From NCBI GenBank assembly GCA_946481605.1, contig CAMLPA010000245.1, positions 1 to 5,665 of the forward strand: a DNA stretch of 5,665 bases, in the 5' to 3' direction. Shown here piece by piece: positions 1-5,665 of this stretch. Position 1 is the stretch's first letter; each line of letters begins with the position of its first letter. Below the pieces are notes generated by a model, which ran no database searches, had not been told where the DNA came from, and was given only the letters and a program-made list of their open reading frames with translations. The position numbers and the translations under genes were made by a program. Source of the stretch: an uncultured Flavihumibacter sp. (GTDB lineage: Bacteria; Bacteroidota; Bacteroidia; Chitinophagales; Chitinophagaceae).

Positions 1-32
1 CCCAATAGTCCTGTTCCTAAAAAACTAATCAT
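1..32 (-). CDS. Start of a probable NAD(P)-binding oxidoreductase, cut by the left window edge
   Basis: An ATG at 32-30 opens a frame that stays open to position 1 and reads MISFLGTGLLG. This is one hydrophobic beta strand followed by GxGxxG (G6, G8, G11), the dinucleotide-binding turn of a Rossmann fold starting at residue 2. That placement is typical of the 6-phosphogluconate / 3-hydroxyisobutyrate dehydrogenase superfamily, whose members often begin like MKIGFLGTGLMG. Two promoter-like sites lie directly upstream (79-51 and 148-117) on the same strand, and the bases just before the ATG are A-rich with no Shine-Dalgarno, as is usual in Bacteroidota. Only 11 residues are visible, so the substrate is unknown and the family call is inference. 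A chance short open frame is the alternative, but the motif, its position and the promoters together make that less likely. Confidence 0.6.
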   Translation of the reverse strand, partial: MISFLGTGLL

Positions 33-50
33 AGTGGTTTGTTTTAAAAT

Positions 51-79
51 CAAAGCTAATATAACATTCACGGAACAAA
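51..79 (-). promoter_or_regulatory. Promoter-like site P2, proximal to the left-edge gene
   Basis: Read on the minus strand, TTTG (79-76) is followed after 17 bases by TAGCTTTG (58-51), matching the Bacteroidota -33/-7 pattern TTTG...TAnnTTTG. Initiation a few bases downstream would give a 5' leader of roughly 10-15 bases before the ATG at 32. The spacer is at the short end of the accepted range, so it is the weaker of the two tandem sites. Confidence 0.45.
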
Positions 80-116
80 TGCCTGACCTTGAAATACAAA
101 CCACATTCATTAACAG

Positions 117-148
117 CAAAGTTATGCCTGCACTCCAATCGGCGCAAA
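117..148 (-). promoter_or_regulatory. Promoter-like site P1, distal to the left-edge gene
   Basis: On the minus strand, TTTG (148-145) is followed after 20 bases by TAACTTTG (124-117), with C next. This is a full match to the Bacteroidota primary-sigma consensus with near-ideal spacing. Transcription from here would carry a leader of about 75-80 bases to the ATG at 32. A perfect palindrome (150-159) sits one base upstream of the -33 element, a position where a regulator could act. Confidence 0.55.
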
Positions 149-149
149 G

Positions 150-159
150 GTGTTAACAC
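150..159. repeat. Perfect 10-base palindrome, possible operator
   Basis: GTGTTAACAC equals its own reverse complement. It lies one base upstream of the -33 element of promoter P1. The core TTAACA occurs again at 110-115, near the predicted P1 start site, and at 210-215. An operator role is inference; a palindrome this short can occur by chance. Confidence 0.35.
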
Positions 160-217
160 GGATAGCAGGTTGTTTTTTAAACGGATTGCTTCGTACCATT
201 TCAACCAGGTTAACAGC

Positions 218-254
218 AAAAAAAAGAGCACACAACCTTTCGGCTGTATGCTCT
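218..254 (-). terminator. Rho-independent terminator of the protease / unknown-protein unit
   Basis: On the minus strand the transcript folds into an uninterrupted 13-bp stem: AGAGCAUACAGCC (254-242) pairs with GGUUGUGUGCUCU (237-225), closing a GAAA (GNRA) tetraloop. A run of seven further U (224-218) follows at once. Two of the pairs are G-U wobbles that become A-C mismatches on the opposite strand, so the element is best suited to leftward transcripts. It begins 20 bases after the stop codon of the unknown-function gene, as expected for the end of that operon. Confidence 0.92.
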
Positions 255-274
255 CATCTGGTAGTATGCGGTGC

Positions 275-1843
275 TTAGTTGATCTTTTCCAGGCGCATAT
301 CCACTTTCTTATCTTTCTTGAAATATTCTGAAATGAATATAAATCCGGGTTTTCCTGGCATTACTCTTAAAGAACTGGCCGAGGATTTAAGGTTAATCTT
401 ATCGGTGGTCAATTTTCCGCCGTTGTAGGAGATGCTGTGGAAAACAGTTCCTTTATAATCTTTTCCTTTCTCATAATCATTGTAGCCCACCACGAAATGC
501 GTATGATCTTTATCGGTGCGCGTAAATTCATAATCGTAAGCACCCATTGCTTTTGCGCCCAACGCAAGCAGGTGCGGTGATACAAAATCACCTCCGGGCA
601 GTGAGAACCTGTTTTTGTTTTTATCGTACACTTTTGCCTCAAGGATATCAAACTCCTTATTAAATTTCACCAATACCATATCGGTAATATCCAGGCGGGT
701 TGTACTCACCGAGCTGCTGTATCCACCCATCGCCGCGAGGGCCACGGTTCCGGCAATACCACCGGCGCTGGCCACACGTTTGTAGCCCTCTCCCACCGCG
801 AATATTTCACCCGTTTCGGTCTGGATGATTTTATGGAAATAGAGGTACCCAATGTCTTCAATTTTCCCTTTGGAACTCACCGGGAGGTGCTTCGCGAAAT
901 CCGTACTCCAACTGTTGTATTTCTGTGAAACGATTTTTCCTTTCGGATCAATTGTAACCGCTGCGATGCCCAATGTGGCATCCTTCGCAAGTTTGGAATC
1001 CTTATCATAATAAGTACCCAGTATCAGGATATTGTTCGTTCCCGTAAGCGTGGAAATGTTGATGGGCAGAAACTTATATTTGGTAAGATCGTCCCTGATG
1101 TCAAATACTTTCCGGCCATTAGACAAATCAATCCCCAAAAGTGAACTTTCCATTTTGTTGGACATCATCTTTTCTTTCTTCATCACTTCAAACAATGCAA
1201 TATTCGATGTGGCGCCCAGGTAAGAAGCCTGGTAGAACTTATAGCCTTCATCTTCCTGCACATAAGTGATCTGCTTTTTGGTATCGCTGCGGAAGATATT
1301 CACTTCAAAAGAATAATCTTTTCCATTTCTCAGGGGTATCACTGAAACATAGCCCTTATCGGCCACATCGTACAGGAATTTGTTCTGGCCTTCCTCTTCA
1401 TTCATTTTCATGGATGGAAGCGCGGAAAGATAGGCCATAGATCTTTTATCGATCTCCTTCATATACGTGTATTTCAGCTTGCCGTCCAACGCATACACCT
1501 TAGAGGTAAATGTTTTCAACTTTTTGTTGAAGAACATGAACATCAGGGAATTCTGGTTGAAAGAAGTTTCCAGCAGATGATCATCCTTATCCGACTGAAA
1601 AACAATGTTCTTGATGGGCGCCAGATTTTCATCGATGATCTGGATGGTGTACTCATTGGTATTCTTATCCACCTTGTCGGAGATGTAATACACGAAGTAG
1701 CCTTTCACTTCCTCTGATTCAACGATGGTTCCGAAATTCCGTAACGATACGGAGCGGATGTTGTCGATCGATAACTTTTGCTGCGCCTGGTGTACCATCG
1801 GTAATACGCAGAGCAGCAATCCTGGTAATAATTTCCTGATCAT
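275..1843 (-). CDS. Secreted protein of unknown function, beta-rich (DUF6770-like)
   Basis: This is a 522-residue protein of unknown role. Residues 1-20 form a signal peptide: R3-K4, a Leu-rich core, and a likely cut after the Ala of HQA before QQ. C12 is not in a lipobox, since Leu precedes it, so this is not a lipoprotein and the mature protein is probably periplasmic or exported. The body is built of short beta strands with repeated patterns such as NNILILGTYYD, GEIFAVGEGY, HFVVGYNDYE and FIFISEYFKK, each followed by a turn and a strand. This suggests a beta-propeller-like fold without a recognisable catalytic motif. Residues 357-374 are an unusual Ala/Gly-rich hydrophobic stretch. The overall look recalls the DUF6770 proteins of Chitinophagaceae; that name is from memory and not verified. 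The start lies 29 bases after the protease stop with no promoter-like site or Shine-Dalgarno between, and a strong terminator follows, so it is probably the last gene of a two-gene operon. The sequence from signal peptide to stop appears intact. Confidence 0.85.
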   Translation of the reverse strand: MIRKLLPGLLLCVLPMVHQAQQKLSIDNIRSVSLRNFGTIVESEEVKGYFVYYISDKVDKNTNEYTIQIIDENLAPIKNIVFQSDKDDHLLETSFNQNSLMFMFFNKKLKTFTSKVYALDGKLKYTYMKEIDKRSMAYLSALPSMKMNEEEGQNKFLYDVADKGYVSVIPLRNGKDYSFEVNIFRSDTKKQITYVQEDEGYKFYQASYLGATSNIALFEVMKKEKMMSNKMESSLLGIDLSNGRKVFDIRDDLTKYKFLPINISTLTGTNNILILGTYYDKDSKLAKDATLGIAAVTIDPKGKIVSQKYNSWSTDFAKHLPVSSKGKIEDIGYLYFHKIIQTETGEIFAVGEGYKRVASAGGIAGTVALAAMGGYSSSVSTTRLDITDMVLVKFNKEFDILEAKVYDKNKNRFSLPGGDFVSPHLLALGAKAMGAYDYEFTRTDKDHTHFVVGYNDYEKGKDYKGTVFHSISYNGGKLTTDKINLKSSASSLRVMPGKPGFIFISEYFKKDKKVDMRLEKIN

Positions 1844-1872
1844 GTGTCTGGGGTTAAGGGTTTAGATGATTA

Positions 1873-3288
1873 TTAGTTGTTGGATGATTGTGTCTTAAAA
1901 TGAGCGGTGGCTTTCGCCATTGCTTCCTGAAAATCTTTGTATCCGGGGTATTTTGAACTTTCCCTTTGTAAAAAATAATAATTCAGAGAAGCGATATCGG
2001 TCAGGCTCAGGTTTTGGAGGAAACGAAGAAACTCCGCGTATTCCCGCTCCATTTCCGGGTGTGGCGCATCGGCGTGTTTACTCATCACGTGCTCCAGGCG
2101 GGCATCATACAACTGGTTCAGGCATTTGCCAATCATGGTGGCCAGGTATGGGTTGTTGGTTTCCTTCCTGTACAACTGCAGCGCGTAAAAAAGCGCACGA
2201 CCGGTTTCTTTGCTGAAAAAGCAATAATCGATGATATCGTAATCGAAACGGCGGCCGAGTTTTTCGAACGTAGTACGGTTGACCAGAAAAAGTTGCTTCT
2301 CCGGCGTATGATAGGCATTTGCCCTGGAACTGAGGTCGGCAATACGTTTGCTGCAATCCGGATGCGTTTTTAGTGAATCCGCGACTGCCGAATCCTTTGT
2401 TGTTCCTGCTCCGGCCTCCAGCATCGCTTCTCCCAAGGACTTTGAGGCCTGCCTGATCCACCGTTCCCGGAACGGATATTGGGGGAAATTAAACACTTCT
2501 TTCACTGAAAGTCCCGGATGCTTGTGCCCATCTATACTGTCCAGCAATGCCAACGCTGTAAGGGATTCCCGTATATCGAAATTCGTTCTCCGTAAAAATT
2601 CCAGCGCCATAGAATCGGCTTCAGATTCGTTGTAACGTCCATGCCGCCGGTTTTTGTAAGAAACAGATTGCGCCAGCTCATTCACCGCGCGGTTCTTCAG
2701 GTATGCTGATTTTTGGATCTCCTTTAACTGCTGCTGGAACTCCTTTGAATTCACTGTATTTACGTACTGCGCAATCCGTTTGTTGGAATGATCCAGGTAA
2801 TAATGTGCGAGTTCATGACACAGCACAAACGCCGCCTGACTTTCGTTCTTCAATCTGCTGAACAGGCCCGCATGGAAAAGAATGGTTCCTTCGCCGTAAC
2901 TCGCTGCGTTGGGAATATAATTCCGGGAAAAAAGTATCCTGGGCTGAAGTGCCGCCAATTCAGGATTGTGTTGAAGAATACTTTCAGAAAGTTGATCGAG
3001 GTACGCTTTCGCCTCACCATCAAGCATCAGTTCCTGCTGGTCGTAAAGTTTACGGATATAATTGAACCGTTCCGCATATTCTTTTTCCAGTTCCTTTTTA
3101 TACGTTCCTGAAAGGTTATTTTTATCTGCTTCAAATTTGCGTGTGGTGAGTTGGAGCAACTTTGGTTTTGCAGCCGTATCTGCCAGAGAAGAAGTGTATT
3201 GAAACACATCCTGGGCAAGGGTGAACATAGGAGAACCGATTGCCGCGAACAGCAGGACAGCCATGGAAAAGGGTATGATTAAGCGCAT
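1873..3288 (-). CDS. Secreted M48-family zinc metalloprotease
   Basis: This 471-residue protein is predicted to hydrolyse peptide bonds with one catalytic zinc, probably in the periplasm. Residues 1-25 are a signal peptide (R2, hydrophobic core, cut after the Ala of TLA before Q). A Lys/Glu-rich helical region covers about 50-115. The M48 catalytic core has NAASYGEGTILFHAGLF at 127-143, HELAH at 158-162 (H158 and H162 zinc ligands, E159 catalytic base) and ESEAD at 221-225 (E221 the third ligand). A THPDCSKRI segment at 308-316 matches the conserved THP...R element near the end of soluble M48 domains. The tail, about 330-471, is helical and unassigned. There are no transmembrane segments beyond the signal, so it resembles soluble BepA/Oma1-like M48 enzymes more than the membrane protease HtpX. 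The start at 3288 is preferred over an in-frame start at 3360, because the latter's extra residues overlap a good promoter (3351-3320) and would bury the signal peptide. It is probably co-transcribed with the unknown-function gene 29 bases downstream. The substrate is unknown; outer-membrane protein quality control is a guess from the family. Confidence 0.92.
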   Translation of the reverse strand: MRLIIPFSMAVLLFAAIGSPMFTLAQDVFQYTSSLADTAAKPKLLQLTTRKFEADKNNLSGTYKKELEKEYAERFNYIRKLYDQQELMLDGEAKAYLDQLSESILQHNPELAALQPRILFSRNYIPNAASYGEGTILFHAGLFSRLKNESQAAFVLCHELAHYYLDHSNKRIAQYVNTVNSKEFQQQLKEIQKSAYLKNRAVNELAQSVSYKNRRHGRYNESEADSMALEFLRRTNFDIRESLTALALLDSIDGHKHPGLSVKEVFNFPQYPFRERWIRQASKSLGEAMLEAGAGTTKDSAVADSLKTHPDCSKRIADLSSRANAYHTPEKQLFLVNRTTFEKLGRRFDYDIIDYCFFSKETGRALFYALQLYRKETNNPYLATMIGKCLNQLYDARLEHVMSKHADAPHPEMEREYAEFLRFLQNLSLTDIASLNYYFLQRESSKYPGYKDFQEAMAKATAHFKTQSSNN

Positions 3289-3319
3289 ATTGCCGCCAGG
3301 GTTTAATGGTCGTTTGCGG

Positions 3320-3351
3320 CAAAAGTAAGGCAAGAACAGGAAATTTGCAAT
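3320..3351 (-). promoter_or_regulatory. Promoter of the metalloprotease operon
   Basis: On the minus strand, ATTG (3351-3348) is followed after 20 bases by TACTTTTG (3327-3320) and then C, matching the Bacteroidota TTG...TAnnTTTG consensus with good spacing. Initiation a few bases further on leaves a leader of about 25 bases before the ATG at 3288. The site overlaps the first codons of a longer in-frame reading from 3360, which helps decide the protease start. No terminator hairpin is visible between the upstream stop (3367) and this site, so some read-through from the repeat-protein gene is possible. Confidence 0.6.
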
Positions 3352-3366
3352 GTTCGCCACACAACA

Positions 3367-3654
3367 CTAGCGCACCACCGTTACCGTTCCCTTCAGCAAT
3401 ATCGTGCCCCCTTCATGGCACTCCGCTTCCACTACGTACACGAAAGTAGCATTGGATTGGGGCATCTTCCCTTTCACGGCGCCGTTCCATCCTTTGGAGG
3501 CATCGTTTGGCGCAATATTCGCAACTGAATACACCACCTGGCCCCAGCGGTCAAATACCTGGAGTTTCTTCACCAGCCGGATACCGAATCCTTTGATGAA
3601 AAACACATCATTATGGCCATCGCCATTGGGGGTAAATCCATTGGGAATGTACAC
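3367..3654 (-). other. T9SS type B C-terminal sorting domain (CHU_C type)
   Basis: This is the last 95 residues of the repeat protein. It contains the hallmark IPNGFTPNGDGHND opening, the central LQVFDRWGQVVY strand pair, the GWNG...KGK segment and the closing strand ending in Val-Val-Arg. All conserved blocks of the family are present and the protein ends right after the final Arg, so the export signal looks complete. It does not itself say what the protein does. Confidence 0.9.
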
Positions 3655-5665
3655 TGCATCCGCACCGCACAACACTTTAATGTTCACGGCATCGCTGGCT
3701 TCACAATCGTACTGTGTTTTTACGCGCAAGCGATAGGTGATGGTTTTGTCGGCATTGAACTGCGGGGTTTTACAATCCGTGCAGGTAAGTCCGGTGGAAG
3801 GGGTCCATTCATACCGAACAACATCCTGGCTCACCACTGGCGCCAGGGTGATCCTAGTACCAGCCGCCACTTCTCTGTCGGGGCCCAGATCAACGGTTGG
3901 GATAGAACCCACCGTTACTGTAACAGAACCGGTTTCATCTGGACAAACATTCTTACTGAAGCCGGTCACCGTATAACGGGTAGTAACAACCGGAGACGCG
4001 TAAGGTCGTGCGGCAGCAGGATCAGACAATCCATTCGCAGGGCTCCAAAGGAATTGATCTGTATTGCCCGAAGCGCTCAAACGTACACGGTCGCCAAGGC
4101 AGATCACCGCGTCATCGCTCACTTTCAAAGCAACGCGCTCGTCCACTTTTACAGTGATGCTTTCTTCCTGTGTGCATCCAAATTCGTTGGTCACTTTCAC
4201 GGTAAAGCGGGTATCGGTTAAAGGAGTAGCGAAGGGTGTGGCAATGGCCGCGTTATCAAGGGGCGCAACAGGATTCCACTCATATTTTATACCATCTGTG
4301 GCTTGAAGCGAAACACCTGTACCAATACATATTGTGGCATTAGGTGAAGCGGAAGGAACGGGCAAGCGATGTACCGTATATGCTTTAAACAAGGTATCCA
4401 GGCAACCGTACTGTGTTTGCACGGCGAGGCCAAGTTCATATACCCCTGCTGTTGGAAAGCGCTGCACAAAAGGCGCGTCCGTTCCAGCCGGTTGATCATC
4501 CAGCAGCCATTGGTAGCCCGTAACCTTATCTTCAGAAACAATGCCCGCTTCAAAGCTGCGCGTTTCGCCCGCGCATTGCTCCATACTTCCGGCAATACTC
4601 AATTGCGGCGGTGTGGCGATATGTACGGGTTGTGCAAGCGCCATTTCATTGCGGCATCCATTGATGCTTGTAGCGATCAGTTGTATCGTATAGGAGCCCG
4701 GTTTTTTATAGATATGTGTTCCGGGAGCTGCATCGGTTGAAAATGTTCCATCCCCGAACTTCCATTGGAACGAACCCTGGTTTCCGAATGGAAAGAAGGA
4801 ATTATTGGAGATGTTGACCAGTGCGGTATCACAGAAGTTATTTTTATGGATGGTGAAAGAAGCCTGTGCATCGTCCACCACAACGGGGTCGGTCATTTTA
4901 AGGGTGTACTGGCATCCTTCGGGGCTGGAAAGAATCACATTCGGAAGGTACTGCCCATACGATGGATAAATATGCGCTACTTTATCTGCTGAAGTGGACG
5001 GGTTTACAGGCGTACCGTCGCCGAAATCCCAGGCGTAGGTGGTGATGTTGGAACCGGTTACCTGCATGTTGAAATTAAATGGCGCGCAGCCCAGTACAGG
5101 GCCTGTGGTTAAGGCGCCGATGGGTCCTTTCACACGGACTTTCTTTGTAATGGTGCTTTCACATCCTCCCACCCCTTTCACCCGAAGTGTAATATCGTAG
5201 AAACCGGGCACGGCGTAAATATGCGGAGACGGGTTTTTATCTGAAGTACCCGTTCCTCCATCGCCGAAGTCCCAGGAATAGCTGCTGGCGAAGGTTGAAT
5301 TGTCTTTCAGCACCAAAGCAACAGGCGCACACTTATCATCTCCATCCACGGTAAAATCTGCCTGTGGCTTTACCAGTCTTATATAAGCAGGTTTCTCTTC
5401 CGTGGACACACAGCCATTTTCGTCGGTGGCCGTCAGGCGGATGGTATAGTCGCCATCCACGGCATAAGTATGTGATGGCGCATATCCGGTAGCGGTAGTA
5501 TTGTCGCCGTATTCCCATTGATAGGTCGCATTCCGGGCGGAGGAATTGTTGCTGAAAGAGATGGTGTACTTTCCGCAGGTCAATACATCTGCACTGCTGA
5601 AATTGGCTTTGGGGCGGTAACTTTTTACCAGATGGGTCACTTCATTTTCGCAACCGATCTGGTCC
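3367..5665 (-). CDS. PKD/Ig-repeat protein with T9SS type B C-terminal domain, N-terminus beyond the right edge
   Basis: The frame is open to the window edge, so this is the C-terminal 765 residues of a larger exported protein. The GTG at 5640 is not a credible start: the eight residues before it (DQIGCENE) look like the end of another repeat. Counting visible residues, there are four PKD domains (about 19-98, 101-178, 180-266 and 268-350), marked by WEYGDN at 50, WDFGDG at 131 and 212, and WKFGDG at 301. One divergent domain follows (353-432), then three Ig-like repeats (435-508, 510-586, 588-664) with W-x-P motifs at 463, 540 and 620. The end (671-765) is a gliding-motility-associated / CHU_C type B sorting domain: VYIPNGFTPNGDGHNDVF, FDRWGQVVY, GWNG and a final kGTVTVVR. 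This domain is known to direct export through the type IX secretion system. PKD and Ig repeats usually serve as spacers or binding modules in adhesins or surface enzymes; any catalytic or binding head would be upstream, out of view. The protein is probably at the cell surface or released. Confidence 0.93.
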   Translation of the reverse strand, partial: DQIGCENEVTHLVKSYRPKANFSSADVLTCGKYTISFSNNSSARNATYQWEYGDNTTATGYAPSHTYAVDGDYTIRLTATDENGCVSTEEKPAYIRLVKPQADFTVDGDDKCAPVALVLKDNSTFASSYSWDFGDGGTGTSDKNPSPHIYAVPGFYDITLRVKGVGGCESTITKKVRVKGPIGALTTGPVLGCAPFNFNMQVTGSNITTYAWDFGDGTPVNPSTSADKVAHIYPSYGQYLPNVILSSPEGCQYTLKMTDPVVVDDAQASFTIHKNNFCDTALVNISNNSFFPFGNQGSFQWKFGDGTFSTDAAPGTHIYKKPGSYTIQLIATSINGCRNEMALAQPVHIATPPQLSIAGSMEQCAGETRSFEAGIVSEDKVTGYQWLLDDQPAGTDAPFVQRFPTAGVYELGLAVQTQYGCLDTLFKAYTVHRLPVPSASPNATICIGTGVSLQATDGIKYEWNPVAPLDNAAIATPFATPLTDTRFTVKVTNEFGCTQEESITVKVDERVALKVSDDAVICLGDRVRLSASGNTDQFLWSPANGLSDPAAARPYASPVVTTRYTVTGFSKNVCPDETGSVTVTVGSIPTVDLGPDREVAAGTRITLAPVVSQDVVRYEWTPSTGLTCTDCKTPQFNADKTITYRLRVKTQYDCEASDAVNIKVLCGADAVYIPNGFTPNGDGHNDVFFIKGFGIRLVKKLQVFDRWGQVVYSVANIAPNDASKGWNGAVKGKMPQSNATFVYVVEAECHEGGTILLKGTVTVVR
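3658..5610 (-). repeat. Eight tandem PKD / Ig-like domains within the repeat protein
   Basis: This is a protein-level repeat of about 75-90 residues per unit. Units 1-7 each show one Cys near the first strand and one near the last, usually in a GC pair, 51-59 residues apart: visible residues 30/85, 112/168, 193/251, 278/337, 364/421, 446/497 and 522/574. Unit 8 lacks the first Cys and instead has TCTDC (628, 631) plus C654. The pairing suggests one disulfide per domain, formed after export. The repeats have diverged at DNA level except around the WDFGDG codons. Confidence 0.75.

Larger units (their letters stand above)
33..217. other. Noncoding leader region between two transcription units
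   Basis: This 185-base gap separates the terminator of the protease unit from the start of the leftward dehydrogenase-like gene. It holds two tandem minus-strand promoter-like sites, a 10-base palindrome and two copies of TTAACAGCAAA (110-120 and 210-220; the second runs into the terminator U-tract). I see no convincing coding frame, tRNA or riboswitch here. Open frames crossing it on either strand lack recognisable protein features and overlap the promoters or terminator. Confidence 0.6.

Noticed and set aside
110..220. Direct repeat TTAACAGCAAA (110-120, 210-220) as a sign of a mobile element or target duplication
   Set aside because: Only 11 bases, 89 bases between copies, no transposase or inverted ends nearby; the second copy runs into the poly-A tract of the terminator. 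Kept only as a possible regulatory motif.
25..231. Minus-strand open frame with a hydrophobic beginning crossing the left noncoding region
   Set aside because: It would start inside the terminator stem and run through both promoter-like sites into the left-edge gene start; the hydrophobic start is a by-product of the U-rich tract.
1807..1811. Cys12 of the unknown protein as a lipoprotein cysteine
   Set aside because: The residues before it are Leu-Leu-Leu, not a lipobox with Gly/Ala/Ser just before Cys; a normal signal-peptidase I site (HQA before QQ) follows.
2014..2461. Several open frames of 69-119 codons on both strands within the metalloprotease gene
   Set aside because: They overlap the intact M48 frame in other frames and show no domain features; treated as shadows.
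3613..4221. A 202-codon open frame on the plus strand opposite the repeat-protein gene
   Set aside because: It is fully antisense to a gene with clear PKD, Ig-like and sorting domains; its translation has no recognisable domain or plausible signal, and such frames arise from codon bias of the real gene.
5638..5640. GTG as start codon of the repeat protein
   Set aside because: The frame is open further upstream with repeat-like residues (GCENE), and no signal peptide follows the GTG, which an exported T9SS cargo would need.

Overview
This window looks like a chromosomal segment from a member of the Bacteroidota, plausibly of the Chitinophagaceae type. Three signals support this. The right side encodes a PKD/Ig-repeat protein ending in a type B C-terminal domain of the type IX secretion system (T9SS), which is restricted to this phylum. 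Three promoter-like sites match the Bacteroidota consensus TTTG/TTG, about 17-23 bases, then TAnnTTTG. None of the gene starts has a convincing Shine-Dalgarno sequence. The family-level placement is inference.

All genes lie on the minus strand, so the order of transcription is right to left. From 5665 to 3367 is the C-terminal 765 residues of a large secreted multidomain protein; its N-terminus lies beyond the right edge. A 78-base gap containing a good promoter leads to a secreted M48-family zinc metalloprotease (3288-1873). Only 29 bases later comes a secreted protein of unknown function with a predicted all-beta, propeller-like character (1843-275). That pair appears to form a two-gene transcription unit closed by a very clear intrinsic terminator (254-218).

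From 217 to 33 is a noncoding leader with two tandem promoter-like sites and a perfect 10-base palindrome. It points to another gene that starts at position 32 and leaves the window on the left. Only its first 11 residues are visible, but they carry a GxGxxG dinucleotide-binding motif in the position expected for an NAD(P)-dependent dehydrogenase.

Functionally, the three main genes all encode proteins that leave the cytoplasm. The repeat protein is probably T9SS cargo at the cell surface or outside. The protease and its partner carry plain signal peptides and probably act in the periplasm, although how the two cooperate cannot be read from the sequence. I see no mobile element, CRISPR array, tRNA or rRNA. 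I find no strong evidence of a wholly new system. The most interesting points are the protease/unknown-protein pair, the tandem-promoter leader with its palindrome, and the domain and cysteine pattern of the repeat protein.
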